Shown in pieces: positions 8,185-16,794 of a DNA stretch of 64,000 bases. Origin of the DNA: Streptosporangiaceae bacterium NEAU-GS5 (lineage in GTDB: Bacteria; Actinomycetota; Actinomycetes; Streptosporangiales; Streptosporangiaceae); assembly GCA_017592665.1 (NCBI GenBank), contig JAGFNW010000003.1:372001-436000 (forward strand), read 5' to 3'. Position 1 is the stretch's first letter. The number at the start of each line of letters is the position of its first letter. The notes under the pieces are model-generated. The model was not told the origin of the DNA, did no database searches, and saw only the letters and a list, made by a program, of their open reading frames with translations. Position numbers and translations under genes: made by a program.

Positions 8185-9894
8185 TCACACTCGCTTCTTG
8201 TCGAAGTCGGCCCGGCGGCCGGTGCCGTACTTGCCGAGGGCCTCGCCGGCGTTGGCGCGGGAGAAGATCCAGTTCTGCCAGGCCGAGAGGCGGCCGAAGA
8301 TCTTGGTTTCGATGGTCTCCGGGCCCGCGAAGCGGTAGTTGGCCTCCATGCCGGTCAGGGCGTCCGGGCTGAAGCCGGCCCGCTCCTCGATCGCCATGCG
8401 CACCTCGTCGGCCCAGTCGATGTCGTCGGGGGCGAAGGTGACCAGGCCCAGCCGCTCGGCCTCGGCCGCCTCGAGCGGTCGCCCGGCCGTCGCCTCGACG
8501 GCCTTGAGCGCGTCGGGATCGCCGATGAACCGGGTCTCGAGGCGGGTCAGGCCGTTGCCCATGGGCAGCGGGCCGAGGTTCGCGGCCCCCACGGTGATCG
8601 CGGCGGCGGCCGCGTCAGGGTCGACGTCCTCGAAGACCCCGTCGAGGTGGTAGGTGCGATCGGCGGCCAGGGCCAGCTCGAGCAGCGAGCCGGCGAAGCA
8701 GCTGCCCGGCTCGATCAACGCGATCAGGCTGCGGCTGGTCACGTCGAGCCGCTTCAAGGTCCGCTTCAGGTAGAGCACGACCTCGTTGGCCGGCCAGGCG
8801 TCTCTGTGGTCGAGAAGGTAGGTGTCGTGGGCCAGGACGAGGGCGGGATCGCCGGAGGTGCGCATCACCCAGGTGCCGAGGACCGGCTCGTTCGTGCGCA
8901 GGTCAAGGATCAGGTCGTCGAGCTCTCGGGCCACGGCGAGAGGCCAGAAGGCGGCGTCCTGGATGTGCTCGGGCGGGCCTGCTTCCGGCCCGCGGACCGT
9001 GATCTCGACGCAGCGGCGGTGGGGGTCGAGGGTCGCGGTGACGTTGGAGTAGGAAATTTCGGTATCTGTGCGGGTTTTGGCAAGCGGTGTCAGCGCGATC
9101 CCGCCCGGCGCCCGCTCGGAAAGCCCCGCGAACTCGGACGCCCGCTGCGTTCCTGCCGGCCGCACGGAACGGTCGGCGAATTCGGCCGACCGCCGCGCCA
9201 CCGTGGCGTCCCACTGGGATCGGGGCACCGCCTCGTCGACCAGCCGCCACCGTACGGCCTGGGCGCCGCCCACGCCCTCCGGCCGGGTGGCGAAGTAGTC
9301 GGCGAGGTCTCGCCGTACGTGCCGCTTGTCGATGACCCGGGTGAGGCCGCCGGTGCCGGGCAGCACCCCGAGCAACGGCAGCTCGGGCAGCGCGACCGCG
9401 GACGAGCGGTCGTCGACCAGCATGATGTGGTCGCAGGCGAGCGCCAGCTCATAGCCGCCGCCCGAGGCCGTGCCGTTCACCGCGGCTATCCAGGTCTGGC
9501 CGGAGTTGGCGCTCGCGTCCTCGATCGCGTTGCGCGTCTCGTTGGTGAACTTGCAGAAGTTCACCTTCCACTCGTGCGGCGAGGCGGCCAGCATGCGGAT
9601 GTTCGCCCCTGCGCAGAACACCTTCTGATCGCCGCTCGTCAGCACCACCGCGCGAACCTCGGGATGCTCGAACCGGAGCCGTTGCACGATGTCGTACAAC
9701 TCGATGTCGACGCCCAGGTCGTAGGAGTTGAGCTTGAGCTCGTAGCCGGGCCGCAGCCCGGCCTCCGGATCCACGCTCATCGTGACCGTGGCCACCGGGC
9801 CGTCCCACGACACCCGCCAGTGGCGGTATCGCGATGGGGAGACCTGGAAGTCGACCCGTCCGTTTTGCGGTTCGGGACCCGTCTGATCGCTCAT
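8185..9894 (-). CDS. boxC: 2,3-epoxybenzoyl-CoA dihydrolase BoxC
   Basis: A 569-residue crotonase-superfamily protein of the BoxC type, about twice the size of ordinary enoyl-CoA hydratases and built from two crotonase-like halves. The first half carries VFCAGANIRMLA and GTASGGGYELALACD, the oxyanion-hole and CoA-binding regions. BoxC opens and hydrolyses the epoxybenzoyl-CoA ring to 3,4-dehydroadipyl-CoA semialdehyde with loss of formate. It is first in the operon. ATG 9894 has AGAGGA ten bases upstream, and a -35/-10 pair lies just beyond in the gap to the PaaX-family gene. Confidence 0.94.
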   Translation of the reverse strand: MSDQTGPEPQNGRVDFQVSPSRYRHWRVSWDGPVATVTMSVDPEAGLRPGYELKLNSYDLGVDIELYDIVQRLRFEHPEVRAVVLTSGDQKVFCAGANIRMLAASPHEWKVNFCKFTNETRNAIEDASANSGQTWIAAVNGTASGGGYELALACDHIMLVDDRSSAVALPELPLLGVLPGTGGLTRVIDKRHVRRDLADYFATRPEGVGGAQAVRWRLVDEAVPRSQWDATVARRSAEFADRSVRPAGTQRASEFAGLSERAPGGIALTPLAKTRTDTEISYSNVTATLDPHRRCVEITVRGPEAGPPEHIQDAAFWPLAVARELDDLILDLRTNEPVLGTWVMRTSGDPALVLAHDTYLLDHRDAWPANEVVLYLKRTLKRLDVTSRSLIALIEPGSCFAGSLLELALAADRTYHLDGVFEDVDPDAAAAAITVGAANLGPLPMGNGLTRLETRFIGDPDALKAVEATAGRPLEAAEAERLGLVTFAPDDIDWADEVRMAIEERAGFSPDALTGMEANYRFAGPETIETKIFGRLSAWQNWIFSRANAGEALGKYGTGRRADFDKKRV

Positions 9895-9920
9895 GGCCCG
9901 TCCTCTGGTCGTCGCCTCCC

Positions 9921-9950
9921 ATACTCGACAAGAATTTGGTCACCCGTCAA
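9921..9950 (-). promoter_or_regulatory. Probable promoter of the box operon
   Basis: On the minus strand TTGACG (9950-9945) and GAGTAT (9926-9921) are separated by 18 bases, a good vegetative-type promoter 27 bases before the boxC ATG. It lies in the 67-base gap shared with the PaaX-family gene, so a regulator bound here would affect both directions. Confidence 0.55.
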
Positions 9951-9961
9951 TGGCTTGTAGC

Positions 9962-10810
9962 ATGTTGGTCGTGGAGCCACCGAGCACGTCACCGACCATG
10001 TCGCGGCGGCACGCGGCGGGCGCGGAAAGCGCGCGTGGCCTGCTGTTCACCCTGCTCGGCGAGTTCGTGCTCCCCTCCGGCGGATCGGCGTGGACCGCCG
10101 CCTTCATCGAGGCCTTCGACCGGCTCGGCGTCGAGGAGAAGGCCGCCCGCCAGGCGCTCATGCGCACGGCGGCCGACGGCTGGCTGACCTCGCGGCGCGT
10201 AGGGCGGCGCACGCTGTGGACGTTGACCTCCGACGGCGAGCGGCTGCTCACGGAAGGCGCGGAACGCATCTACGGCTTCCAGGGCGCGCAGGTCGGCTGG
10301 GACGGCCGGTGGATGGTCGTCCTCGCCCGCGCGCCGGAGACCGACCGCGCCACCCGGCACCTGCTGCGCACCCGCCTGAGCTGGGCCGGCTTCGGCAGCC
10401 CCGCGCCCGGAGTGTGGATCACCACCCACCCCGACCGGGCCGCCGAAGCCGAGCGGATCCTCGCCGAAGCGGGCGCCCTCGACGAGGCCCAGGTCTTCCT
10501 CGCCGAACACCGTCTCGGCGAACTCGGCCGCATGATCCGCCAAGCCTGGGATCTCGACGCCATCGAGCAGAGCTACGAAGACTTCAGCGCCGAATTCGCC
10601 GGCGACGGCCCATCCGGGGATCCGCTCGTCCGGCTCACCCAGCTCGTGCACGCCTGGCGCGGCTTCCCCTCGCGCGACCCGGCGCTCCCGGTGGAGCTGC
10701 TGCCGGCCCGCTGGAGCGGCGCCCGCGCCGCTCAGCTGTTCCGCCGCCGGCACGCCGCCTGGGTCGCCCTCGGCCGGGCCGAATGGCAACGCCTCCCCGA
10801 AGCCGCCTGA
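9962..10810 (+). CDS. PaaX family transcriptional regulator
   Basis: About 282 residues with the three-part PaaX architecture. There is an N-terminal winged helix (ARGLLFTLLGEFVLPSGG, then GVEEKAARQALMRTAADGWL), a central PaaX domain beginning WDGRWMVVLARAPETDR, and a C-terminal PaaX domain (LVRLTQLVHAWRGFPSRDPALPVELLP). PaaX repressors respond to aryl-CoA thioesters, phenylacetyl-CoA in E. coli. Being divergent from boxC, this one is likely tuned to benzoyl-CoA or a related thioester; that is inference. The start is uncertain: ATG 9962, GTG 9971 (leaderless, with TAGCAT at 9958-9963) or ATG 9998. Confidence 0.88.
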   Translation: MLVVEPPSTSPTMSRRHAAGAESARGLLFTLLGEFVLPSGGSAWTAAFIEAFDRLGVEEKAARQALMRTAADGWLTSRRVGRRTLWTLTSDGERLLTEGAERIYGFQGAQVGWDGRWMVVLARAPETDRATRHLLRTRLSWAGFGSPAPGVWITTHPDRAAEAERILAEAGALDEAQVFLAEHRLGELGRMIRQAWDLDAIEQSYEDFSAEFAGDGPSGDPLVRLTQLVHAWRGFPSRDPALPVELLPARWSGARAAQLFRRRHAAWVALGRAEWQRLPEAA

Positions 10811-10824
10811 TCCATAATCGAAAC

Positions 10825-11154
10825 GTGGCGTACGACGAAGGGCTGGCCACCCGGCTGCGCGATTTGATCGGCGCGGAGCCGGGGCTGACCGAGAAGCGCA
10901 TGTTCCGTGGGCTGTCCATGCTGCTCGACGGCAACATGGCCGTCAGCGTGAGCGGCGACGAACTGCTGGTCCGCATCGATCCCGCCGATCAGGAACGGCT
11001 CCTGGCCGAGCCGGGAGCGCACGTGTTCGACCGGACGGGCCGGCCGATGAAGGGCTGGCTGCTGGTCGCCCCGGCCGGCTTCGCGGAAGACGACGACCTC
11101 CGCCGCTGGGTCGCCCGCGGCGTCGCCTTCGCCCGCACCCTCCCCCCGAAATAG
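10825..11154 (+). CDS. TfoX/Sxy N-terminal domain protein
   Basis: A 109-residue single-domain protein. It has the TfoX N-terminal fold signature, RMFRGLSMLLDGNMAVSVSGDELLVRID, followed by GRPMKGWLLV and a C-terminal helix. The name comes from a competence regulator, but stand-alone actinobacterial members have no established role. The start is GTG 10825, with CATAAT at 10813-10818 six bases upstream, which suggests a leaderless message of its own rather than read-through from the PaaX-family gene ending 14 bases earlier. Confidence 0.8.
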   Translation: MAYDEGLATRLRDLIGAEPGLTEKRMFRGLSMLLDGNMAVSVSGDELLVRIDPADQERLLAEPGAHVFDRTGRPMKGWLLVAPAGFAEDDDLRRWVARGVAFARTLPPK

Positions 11155-11261
11155 CGGGCCGAGCGGGCCGGAGCGAGGGGGAAGGTTCGGTCGGCTCCTG
11201 TTCCGCCATGCCCTGACTGACTAGCCTGTGCGCAGGGGGCGGGACGGCGTGAGGAGCGGGT

Positions 11262-12992
11262 GTGGCGACGGGACCATTACGCAGGGGGGACCCGCCGACG
11301 CTCGGCGCGTACAGCGTGGTGGGCCGCCTGGGTGAGGGCGGGCAGGGCGTCGTCTATCTCGCCACGTCCGAGGCCGGGAGCCAGGTCGCCGTCAAGGTTT
11401 TCCGGGCCAGCACCGCCGTCGACTCCACGGCCCTGGCACGCGAGATCGCGGCCGCGCAGAAGGTGGCCGAGTTCTGCACGGTCCGGATCATCGAAGCGGA
11501 TCTGGAGCACGACCCGCCCTTCCTGGTCAGCGAGTATGTCGATGGCCCATCCCTGGCGCAGGTGGTCGGCGCGGACGGGCCGCGGTCCGGGGCGGCGCTG
11601 CAGCGGCTGGCCATCGGCACGATCACGGCGATCGTCGCCATCCACCGCGCCGGCATCGTGCACCGCGACTTCAAGCCGAGCAACGTGCTGATCGGCCCCG
11701 ACGGCCCACGCGTCATCGACTTCGGGATCTCGCGGCTGCTGGAGACCATGTCGACCACCGGCTCCGCGGTCGGTTCGCCTCCGTACATGGCGCCCGAGCA
11801 GTTCTCCGGCGGTCGCATCACGGCGGCCGCGGACGTGTTCGCCTGGGGTTCGGCCATGGCGTACGCCGCCCAGGGCCGCCCGCCCTTCGGCGAGGATTCG
11901 CTGGCGGGTGTGGCCTACCGCATCATCTCCGGCGAGCCGGACGTGAGCGGCGTGCCGGAGCCGCTGGCGGGGCTGGTCCGCCGGTGCCTCGCGAAGGATC
12001 CGGCCGACCGGCCGAGCGCTCGCGAGGTGCTGCTCGACCTGCTGGGTGATGACGACAAGCCGGTGGCCGCCACCGATGTGGTCTCCATGCTCAAGCAGGG
12101 AGAGGCGGAAGCGGCGGCCGGGCGGCCGTCGCGGCGTGGGCTCCTCATCGGCGCGGGAACGATGGCGGCCGGCCTGACCGCGGCCGGCGCCGCGGCCGCC
12201 TGGTGGCGACCATGGGCCGCTGGGAACAGCAGGGCGGCGGGCGTCACCTTGAGCCCGGCGGCCGGCTCGTCGCCGGCCAGAACGCCGCCGAGCCCGAGCC
12301 CGAGTCCGTCGGCGGCCCCGTCCCCGAGCCCGTCCCCGTCGCCGAGCCCCACGCGCACGGTGGTCACCCCGGCGCCCAAGACCAGCGCCGAGCTGGTGGC
12401 GCTCATGGATCTCGCGGTCGCGGGGTCACAGGCGGCCGTCGACTTCGAGGGAGGATTCGCCGAGAGCAGCGCCTGGATCCGGGCCGGCGGGCGTCTCTAT
12501 CACGTGGCCGAGCCCAGCCGGGACGACTACGCGTTCTGGATGAAGGGCGCCGACATCCCTTCGGCGAGTTACACGGTCGTCGACGGGACCGTCTATCGCA
12601 CGTACGGCTCGCGCAAGGCGCTGAAATCCGAGACCGCGAAGGACACCGGGTGGTACGCGCTGATGCCGGTCGCGACCGGCGGCGTGGCCACCATCATCGA
12701 GCTGGTCGGGCACACTCCGAAACTGGTGAGGAAGGGCCACGACTACACGGGCGTGGTGGTCGGCGACGAGATCAGCGCGCCGTTGCGCCCGTTCCTCGAC
12801 GGCTGGGCCGAGGACGAGAAGCTGCTGCAGGGCTCGTATCTGAAATACCAGCTCAGCGTTGACACCGACATCCGGCCGACCAAGTTCGTGCTGGTGTGGA
12901 AGGTCCCGATCAGCGGCGGCGGTTTCTACGACTCGACCTTCACCAGCACGTACAAGGCGTGGAAGCCGGGCGGCCCGATCTTGAAGCCCTGA
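11262..12992 (+). CDS. Receptor-type serine/threonine protein kinase
   Basis: A 576-residue membrane kinase. The kinase domain (about residues 15-260) is complete: GEGGQG loop, Lys45 in AVKVF, HRDFKPSN with Asp136, DFG at 153-155 and APE at 177-179. A single membrane segment (about 294-315) begins after Arg291-Arg292. Then comes a Pro-Ser linker (about 340-365) and a 200-residue external domain without PASTA repeats. Its beta-rich sequence (GGRLYHVAEPSRDDY, GTVYRTYGSRKALK) recalls the LppX/LprG lipoprotein fold; that assignment is tentative. GTG 11262 has GAGGAG upstream. It would sense an extracytoplasmic ligand and phosphorylate cytoplasmic Ser/Thr targets. Confidence 0.92.
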   Translation: MATGPLRRGDPPTLGAYSVVGRLGEGGQGVVYLATSEAGSQVAVKVFRASTAVDSTALAREIAAAQKVAEFCTVRIIEADLEHDPPFLVSEYVDGPSLAQVVGADGPRSGAALQRLAIGTITAIVAIHRAGIVHRDFKPSNVLIGPDGPRVIDFGISRLLETMSTTGSAVGSPPYMAPEQFSGGRITAAADVFAWGSAMAYAAQGRPPFGEDSLAGVAYRIISGEPDVSGVPEPLAGLVRRCLAKDPADRPSAREVLLDLLGDDDKPVAATDVVSMLKQGEAEAAAGRPSRRGLLIGAGTMAAGLTAAGAAAAWWRPWAAGNSRAAGVTLSPAAGSSPARTPPSPSPSPSAAPSPSPSPSPSPTRTVVTPAPKTSAELVALMDLAVAGSQAAVDFEGGFAESSAWIRAGGRLYHVAEPSRDDYAFWMKGADIPSASYTVVDGTVYRTYGSRKALKSETAKDTGWYALMPVATGGVATIIELVGHTPKLVRKGHDYTGVVVGDEISAPLRPFLDGWAEDEKLLQGSYLKYQLSVDTDIRPTKFVLVWKVPISGGGFYDSTFTSTYKAWKPGGPILKP

Positions 12993-12996
12993 TCGT

Positions 12997-13638
12997 TCAA
13001 GCCCGGCCGAGGTCCACGTCGGGGACCGCCTGCCGTGGGTTGTGACCCGCCGCGACGACCCTCATGACGAATCCGGCGGCCTCCTCCAGCTGCCGGGCGG
13101 CGTCCAGGCCGCCCACCACCGCGGCCCGTCCGCCGAGGTCGCGGATCAGCGCCGCGGCGCGGTCGAGGGCGGCCGGCTCGTCGCCGCAGATCGCCACGAC
13201 CGGCGCCGACGTCTGTGGTCCCGGGTACGGCCACGAGGCTCCCGCGTACATGTGCAGCGCCTTCACCACGAACGCCCCGGGAGCCGTGCGGGCGGCGAGC
13301 GCGGCGGCCGAGCCGGATGGCGGCTTCATCTCACCGGTCGCGTAGTCGACCGGGTTGGTGCAGTCGATGACGGTCTTCCCGGCCAGCGACCCGCTGGGTC
13401 CGCCGACGAGGGACAGCGCCGCCTCCAGCCCTTCCCACGCGACCGCGACCACGAGCACGTCGGCGCGCGCCGCCAGGTCGCCAGGGTTGACGGCCGTCGC
13501 CGCCGGGCCGATCTGATGGGCGGCCTCTTCGGCCCGCGAAGGGTCACGTCCGGTCAGCAGCAGTGTGTGGCCCGCCGCGGCCCACGCCTGGCCGAGCGTC
13601 ACGGCGAGATTTCCGGTTCCCAGGATTGCGATGGTCAT
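12997..13638 (-). CDS. NAD(P)-binding oxidoreductase (F420-dependent NADP reductase-like)
   Basis: A 213-residue Rossmann protein starting MTIAILGTGNLAVTLGQAWAA, with TGRDPSRAEEA at the end of strand 2 and DVLVVAVAW and TVIDCTNPV further on. This layout matches the 'NADP oxidoreductase, coenzyme F420-dependent' family (NpdG-like). Many such actinobacterial proteins are general NAD(P)H oxidoreductases. ATG 13638 is the first residue of the fold, and longer in-frame starts add unrelated sequence. It is divergent from an HxlR regulator across a perfect palindrome, so it is probably induced by the redox or electrophile signal sensed by that regulator. Confidence 0.78.
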   Translation of the reverse strand: MTIAILGTGNLAVTLGQAWAAAGHTLLLTGRDPSRAEEAAHQIGPAATAVNPGDLAARADVLVVAVAWEGLEAALSLVGGPSGSLAGKTVIDCTNPVDYATGEMKPPSGSAAALAARTAPGAFVVKALHMYAGASWPYPGPQTSAPVVAICGDEPAALDRAAALIRDLGGRAAVVGGLDAARQLEEAAGFVMRVVAAGHNPRQAVPDVDLGRA

Positions 13639-13660
13639 GGCGACGACGCTACGGACGCGG

Positions 13661-13680
13661 CTCCTACCGATTGGTAGGAG
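13661..13680. promoter_or_regulatory. Perfect palindromic operator (HxlR site)
   Basis: CTCCTACC (13661-13668) and GGTAGGAG (13673-13680) form a perfect 8-bp inverted repeat around GATT. It sits between the divergent oxidoreductase (ATG 13638) and HxlR gene (GTG 13703), about where the -35 region of the latter should be. HxlR/MarR-type dimers bind palindromes of this size. Confidence 0.65.
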
Positions 13681-13702
13681 AACGGCTGCGACACTGGATC
13701 GT

Positions 13703-14023
13703 GTGATCGAGGGGTCGTGCCAGACGTTCGTGTCCGACTGCAACGTGCGCGCGGCGGTCGAGCTCATCAGCCACACGTGGGATCCCGTCGTGCTCACGGC
13801 CCTGCGCCTCGGGCCGACGCGCCGCAAGGACCTGCTCACGCGCATCGCGGGGGTCAGCGACAAGGCGCTGACCGAAGCGCTGCGACGCGTGCGGGCACAT
13901 GGGCTCGTGGTGAAGGGCCCCCGCGCCCTCTACGAACTGTCGCCGCTGGGCGAGTCGTTCGCGAACGGTCCCCTGGTGCACCTCGCGCAATGGGCCGCCG
14001 ACAACGCGGACCGCATGCCCTAG
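13703..14023 (+). CDS. HxlR family winged-helix regulator
   Basis: A 106-residue HxlR protein. CNVRAAVELISHTWDPVVL corresponds to the usual first helix, then RKDLLTRIAGVSDKALTEAL is the recognition-helix region and LYELSPLGESF the wing. Cys13 sits where YodB/QorR-type redox sensors carry their reactive cysteine, and a further Cys is at position 6. GTG 13703 is chosen because upstream in-frame codons overlap the palindrome and give non-family sequence. It has no Shine-Dalgarno, so the message may be leaderless. It probably represses the divergent oxidoreductase. Confidence 0.85.
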   Translation: MIEGSCQTFVSDCNVRAAVELISHTWDPVVLTALRLGPTRRKDLLTRIAGVSDKALTEALRRVRAHGLVVKGPRALYELSPLGESFANGPLVHLAQWAADNADRMP

Positions 14024-14044
14024 TGCCGCGCTGGTCGTCAGCGG

Positions 14045-15127
14045 TCAGCGCGTGCGCCAGACGGTGCCGTTGGACGACGGGTCGTCGGGATCGCCCTGCG
14101 GCGCGCTGAATCCGGCGCCCCACACCGTCGCCGTGCCGGGCCGGCGAGCGATCGAGAACAGCGCGGCGTCGGTGCCGCTCCTGCGCGGCAGCGGGGTGCT
14201 GCGCCAGGTCGTTCCCGTCACCTGCCAGAGCGTGGGGTTCCACTGGCCCTGCGCCACCCACACGCCGCCGTGGCCGTCGGGCTCCACTTCGGAGTACGGC
14301 TGGGCGTTGGCGGCACCGATCGAAACCGTCCACTTGCTGCCGTTCCAGTGCATGGCGAGAGTGCGGTTGAACGTCTCGTCGTCACCCTCGTCGTTGGCTC
14401 CCTCCCAGGTGATGCCGCCGACCGCCCACACGTTCCGCGGGCTCAGCACGGCTATGTCATTGAGCGTCGCGGCGGCGTCGGAATTCGGCAGCGCGAACGC
14501 GGGGACGGGCACCAGCGCCCAGGACCTTCCGTTCCACCGCATGACCGCGGGACGCACGCCCTTCGCGCCGGCCGCCCACACGTCGTCCGCCCGGTAGGCG
14601 TCCACAGCTCCGGCGTGCGCGGGGATCCGCACGCCTTTCCACGAGGATCCGGTCCAGTGCCGCGCCGACGTCGCCGAATCGGCGACCGCCCAGATGTCCG
14701 TGGCGCTCGCGCCGTCGGCGTCGCTCACCGAGAACGTGCTGCCCAGCGAGAAGGAGGCCCACGACCGGCCGTTCCACCGCGCGGCCTTGCCCTGGCCGAA
14801 GACCCACACGTTCTTTCCTGAGGTGGCCGTGACGGCGCGGAGCTCGTACGGCGGGGCGTTCGAGATCGTCCGCCACGACCGGCCGTCGAACCACTGCACC
14901 AGGCCTCGCTGCCGGCCGTTCACGACCCGGTCGCCGGCCGCCCACACCGACCCGTTGCCGAGGACCGTCACGTCGTTGAACACGTCGTCCTTCGGGATGG
15001 TGGTCACCCTGATCAGCTTCCACGCCGCCGAGGCCTGACGATCCTGTCCGGTCGTGCCATACGCCGCCACGGCCGGCACGTACGCCAGCCCGAGCGCGGC
15101 CATCCCTAAGATGATTCCAGCTCGCAT
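14045..15127 (-). CDS. Exported beta-propeller-like protein with WNGRSW repeats
   Basis: A 360-residue protein with an N-terminal signal peptide (MRAGIILGMAALGLAYVPAVAAY). The rest is built of repeats of about 50 residues, each ending in a motif like RWNGRSW (WFDGRSW, RWNGRSW, HWTGSSW, RWNGRSW, HWNGSKW, VTGTTW), with DVWAAG or NVWAVG between. Such W-x-G-x-x-W and VWAVG repeats occur in secreted actinobacterial kelch/propeller-like proteins. No catalytic residues are evident, so a binding role outside the cell is likely. It starts seven bases after the PucR-type gene stop on the same strand and may be co-transcribed with it. Confidence 0.65.
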   Translation of the reverse strand: MRAGIILGMAALGLAYVPAVAAYGTTGQDRQASAAWKLIRVTTIPKDDVFNDVTVLGNGSVWAAGDRVVNGRQRGLVQWFDGRSWRTISNAPPYELRAVTATSGKNVWVFGQGKAARWNGRSWASFSLGSTFSVSDADGASATDIWAVADSATSARHWTGSSWKGVRIPAHAGAVDAYRADDVWAAGAKGVRPAVMRWNGRSWALVPVPAFALPNSDAAATLNDIAVLSPRNVWAVGGITWEGANDEGDDETFNRTLAMHWNGSKWTVSIGAANAQPYSEVEPDGHGGVWVAQGQWNPTLWQVTGTTWRSTPLPRRSGTDAALFSIARRPGTATVWGAGFSAPQGDPDDPSSNGTVWRTR

Positions 15128-15133
15128 AACACC

Positions 15134-16765
15134 TCAGAATAGGATCCGCAGCTGCAGCATGGCGGCGAAGCGCTGCTCCGGATCGTCGAGGTCGATCTCG
15201 CCCACCTCGGCGACCCGCCTGAGGCGGTAGCGCAGCGTGTTGGGGTGGATGAACAACGCGCCGGCCGCCTTGCCCACGTCACCGAGGGCGTCCAGCCAGG
15301 CGGCCAGCGATTGGACGAGGCCGGCGTTGTTCTGCTCGTCGTAGTCGATCAGGCGGGCGATCGCGCCGACGGGCCGCTCGTCGCGTGCGGCCGCGAGGTC
15401 GCGCAACTCCAGGAGCAGGGCGAGCGTCTGCACGTCGTCGAGCCGGGCCACCCGGAGGGCCGTGTGCCCTTCGCGCATCACCCGGAGCACCCGGTCGGCC
15501 TGGGCCTTTCCCCGGACGATCCCGCTGATGTCCGATTCCCCCGGCGCGACCGCCGCGATCACACGGAGACTGCCGCCCACCCGGTCGACGAAATCGGAGG
15601 CCAGCCGTACGGCTCGCTGCTCCGGGCTGCTGCCGGCCGAAGCGAGGACGGGCAGCAGGCCGTACACCGTGCCGCCGACCGCCGCCACCGCCGAGGAGGG
15701 CACCGTGGCCGACAGGTGGACCGACAGCGCGTCGGCGAGCCGTTCGAGCTCGACGGCCCTGCTCTGGTCGGACCGGGCGTGATCGTCGTCGGCCGACAGG
15801 GCGGCGCCCACGATGACCAGGCGGCGGCCGGACAGGCCGAGGCGGACGAGCGCGTCCCGCGCCCCGACCCCGCCTTCGAGGACCGTTCCAATGAGGTCGG
15901 TGCGCAGCCGTCGCTGCACGTCGGCGCCGGCGCGGATGCGCAGCAGGTGCAGCGCGACGAGCTTCGAGGCGTCGAGCAGGGCCTCGGTCCGCTCACGGTC
16001 GACCTCGCCGTCCATGGCGGCCCAGATCGAGCCGAGGATCTCGTCGCCGGCGCGGACCGCGATGGCGACGCGCTGCACCGTGACCCCCTCATATCCCAGA
16101 TCCTGGGCGTGCACGACGACCGGCCCCGCATAGCGATAGAGGTCGCGGAAGACGCCGAGCTCGGTCAGCCGGGTGGCGTATCGCTCCGGCACCTGCCGGC
16201 CGATGACGGTCTCCACGCGCGAGGGGTCGGCCTCGTCCTGCCGGCCGGAGAACGCGAGCACGCGGGAGTTGCGGTCCTCGATGGTGATGGGCGCGTCGAG
16301 GAGCGCGGCCACGGCGTTGGCCACCGCGAACAGGTCGCCGGACGGCAGGCCGCCGAGCGACTCCTGCCCCGTGACGCCGATGTCGCCTTCGGCGAGCAGA
16401 GCCCGGATCAGCGCGGTCAGCTGCGCCCAGGTCGCGCCCCTGCGAAGGCCGATCAAGGCTACGCCGCTCGCCTGGACGGCCCGCCGCACCTCGGGGGTGA
16501 GGGCGATCGGGGCCCGTACGACGAGGCCCACGGCGTCGTGCCCGCCGAGAGTGGCGAGCAGCCGGGCCAGCGTGCCGCCCGCCGGGTCGACGCCGACGCC
16601 GAGCACCAGCGACCGGGGCGCGAGCACGGGCTCGTCGAGCGGGTCGAAGATGACCAGTCCGCTGATCTCTTCGGGGTGGTCGACCTCGCCGGCCACCAGC
16701 TCGAGGAGGGTGGTGCCGAGGTCGTCCAGCACGCGGCCGAGGCTGGCACGCGGACGGTGGCTCAT
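15134..16765 (-). CDS. PucR family transcriptional regulator
   Basis: A 543-residue regulator. The N-terminal purine-catabolism-type sensory region includes SGLVIFDPLDEPVLAPRS and GDLFAVANAVAALLDAPITIEDR. A GGDEF-like central region follows, and the C-terminal PucR helix-turn-helix is FIHPNTLRYRLRRVAEV near residue 510. Such proteins usually activate nearby catabolic genes on binding a metabolite. It lies 29 bases after the racemase gene of the peptide operon and is the best candidate controller of it. It also has its own leaderless-type promoter, TATACT at 16778-16773 with seven bases to the ATG. Confidence 0.87.
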   Translation of the reverse strand: MSHRPRASLGRVLDDLGTTLLELVAGEVDHPEEISGLVIFDPLDEPVLAPRSLVLGVGVDPAGGTLARLLATLGGHDAVGLVVRAPIALTPEVRRAVQASGVALIGLRRGATWAQLTALIRALLAEGDIGVTGQESLGGLPSGDLFAVANAVAALLDAPITIEDRNSRVLAFSGRQDEADPSRVETVIGRQVPERYATRLTELGVFRDLYRYAGPVVVHAQDLGYEGVTVQRVAIAVRAGDEILGSIWAAMDGEVDRERTEALLDASKLVALHLLRIRAGADVQRRLRTDLIGTVLEGGVGARDALVRLGLSGRRLVIVGAALSADDDHARSDQSRAVELERLADALSVHLSATVPSSAVAAVGGTVYGLLPVLASAGSSPEQRAVRLASDFVDRVGGSLRVIAAVAPGESDISGIVRGKAQADRVLRVMREGHTALRVARLDDVQTLALLLELRDLAAARDERPVGAIARLIDYDEQNNAGLVQSLAAWLDALGDVGKAAGALFIHPNTLRYRLRRVAEVGEIDLDDPEQRFAAMLQLRILF

Positions 16766-16772
16766 CCCCGGC

Positions 16773-16778
16773 AGTATA
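16773..16778 (-). promoter_or_regulatory. -10 element TATACT for a leaderless PucR-type message
   Basis: TATACT on the minus strand is seven bases from ATG 16765, which places transcription start at or next to the ATG. No good -35 is seen at 16-18 bases, as often in actinomycetes. No Shine-Dalgarno precedes the ATG, which supports leaderless translation. Confidence 0.5.
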
Positions 16779-16794
16779 GGTAGAGAAGGCCCGC

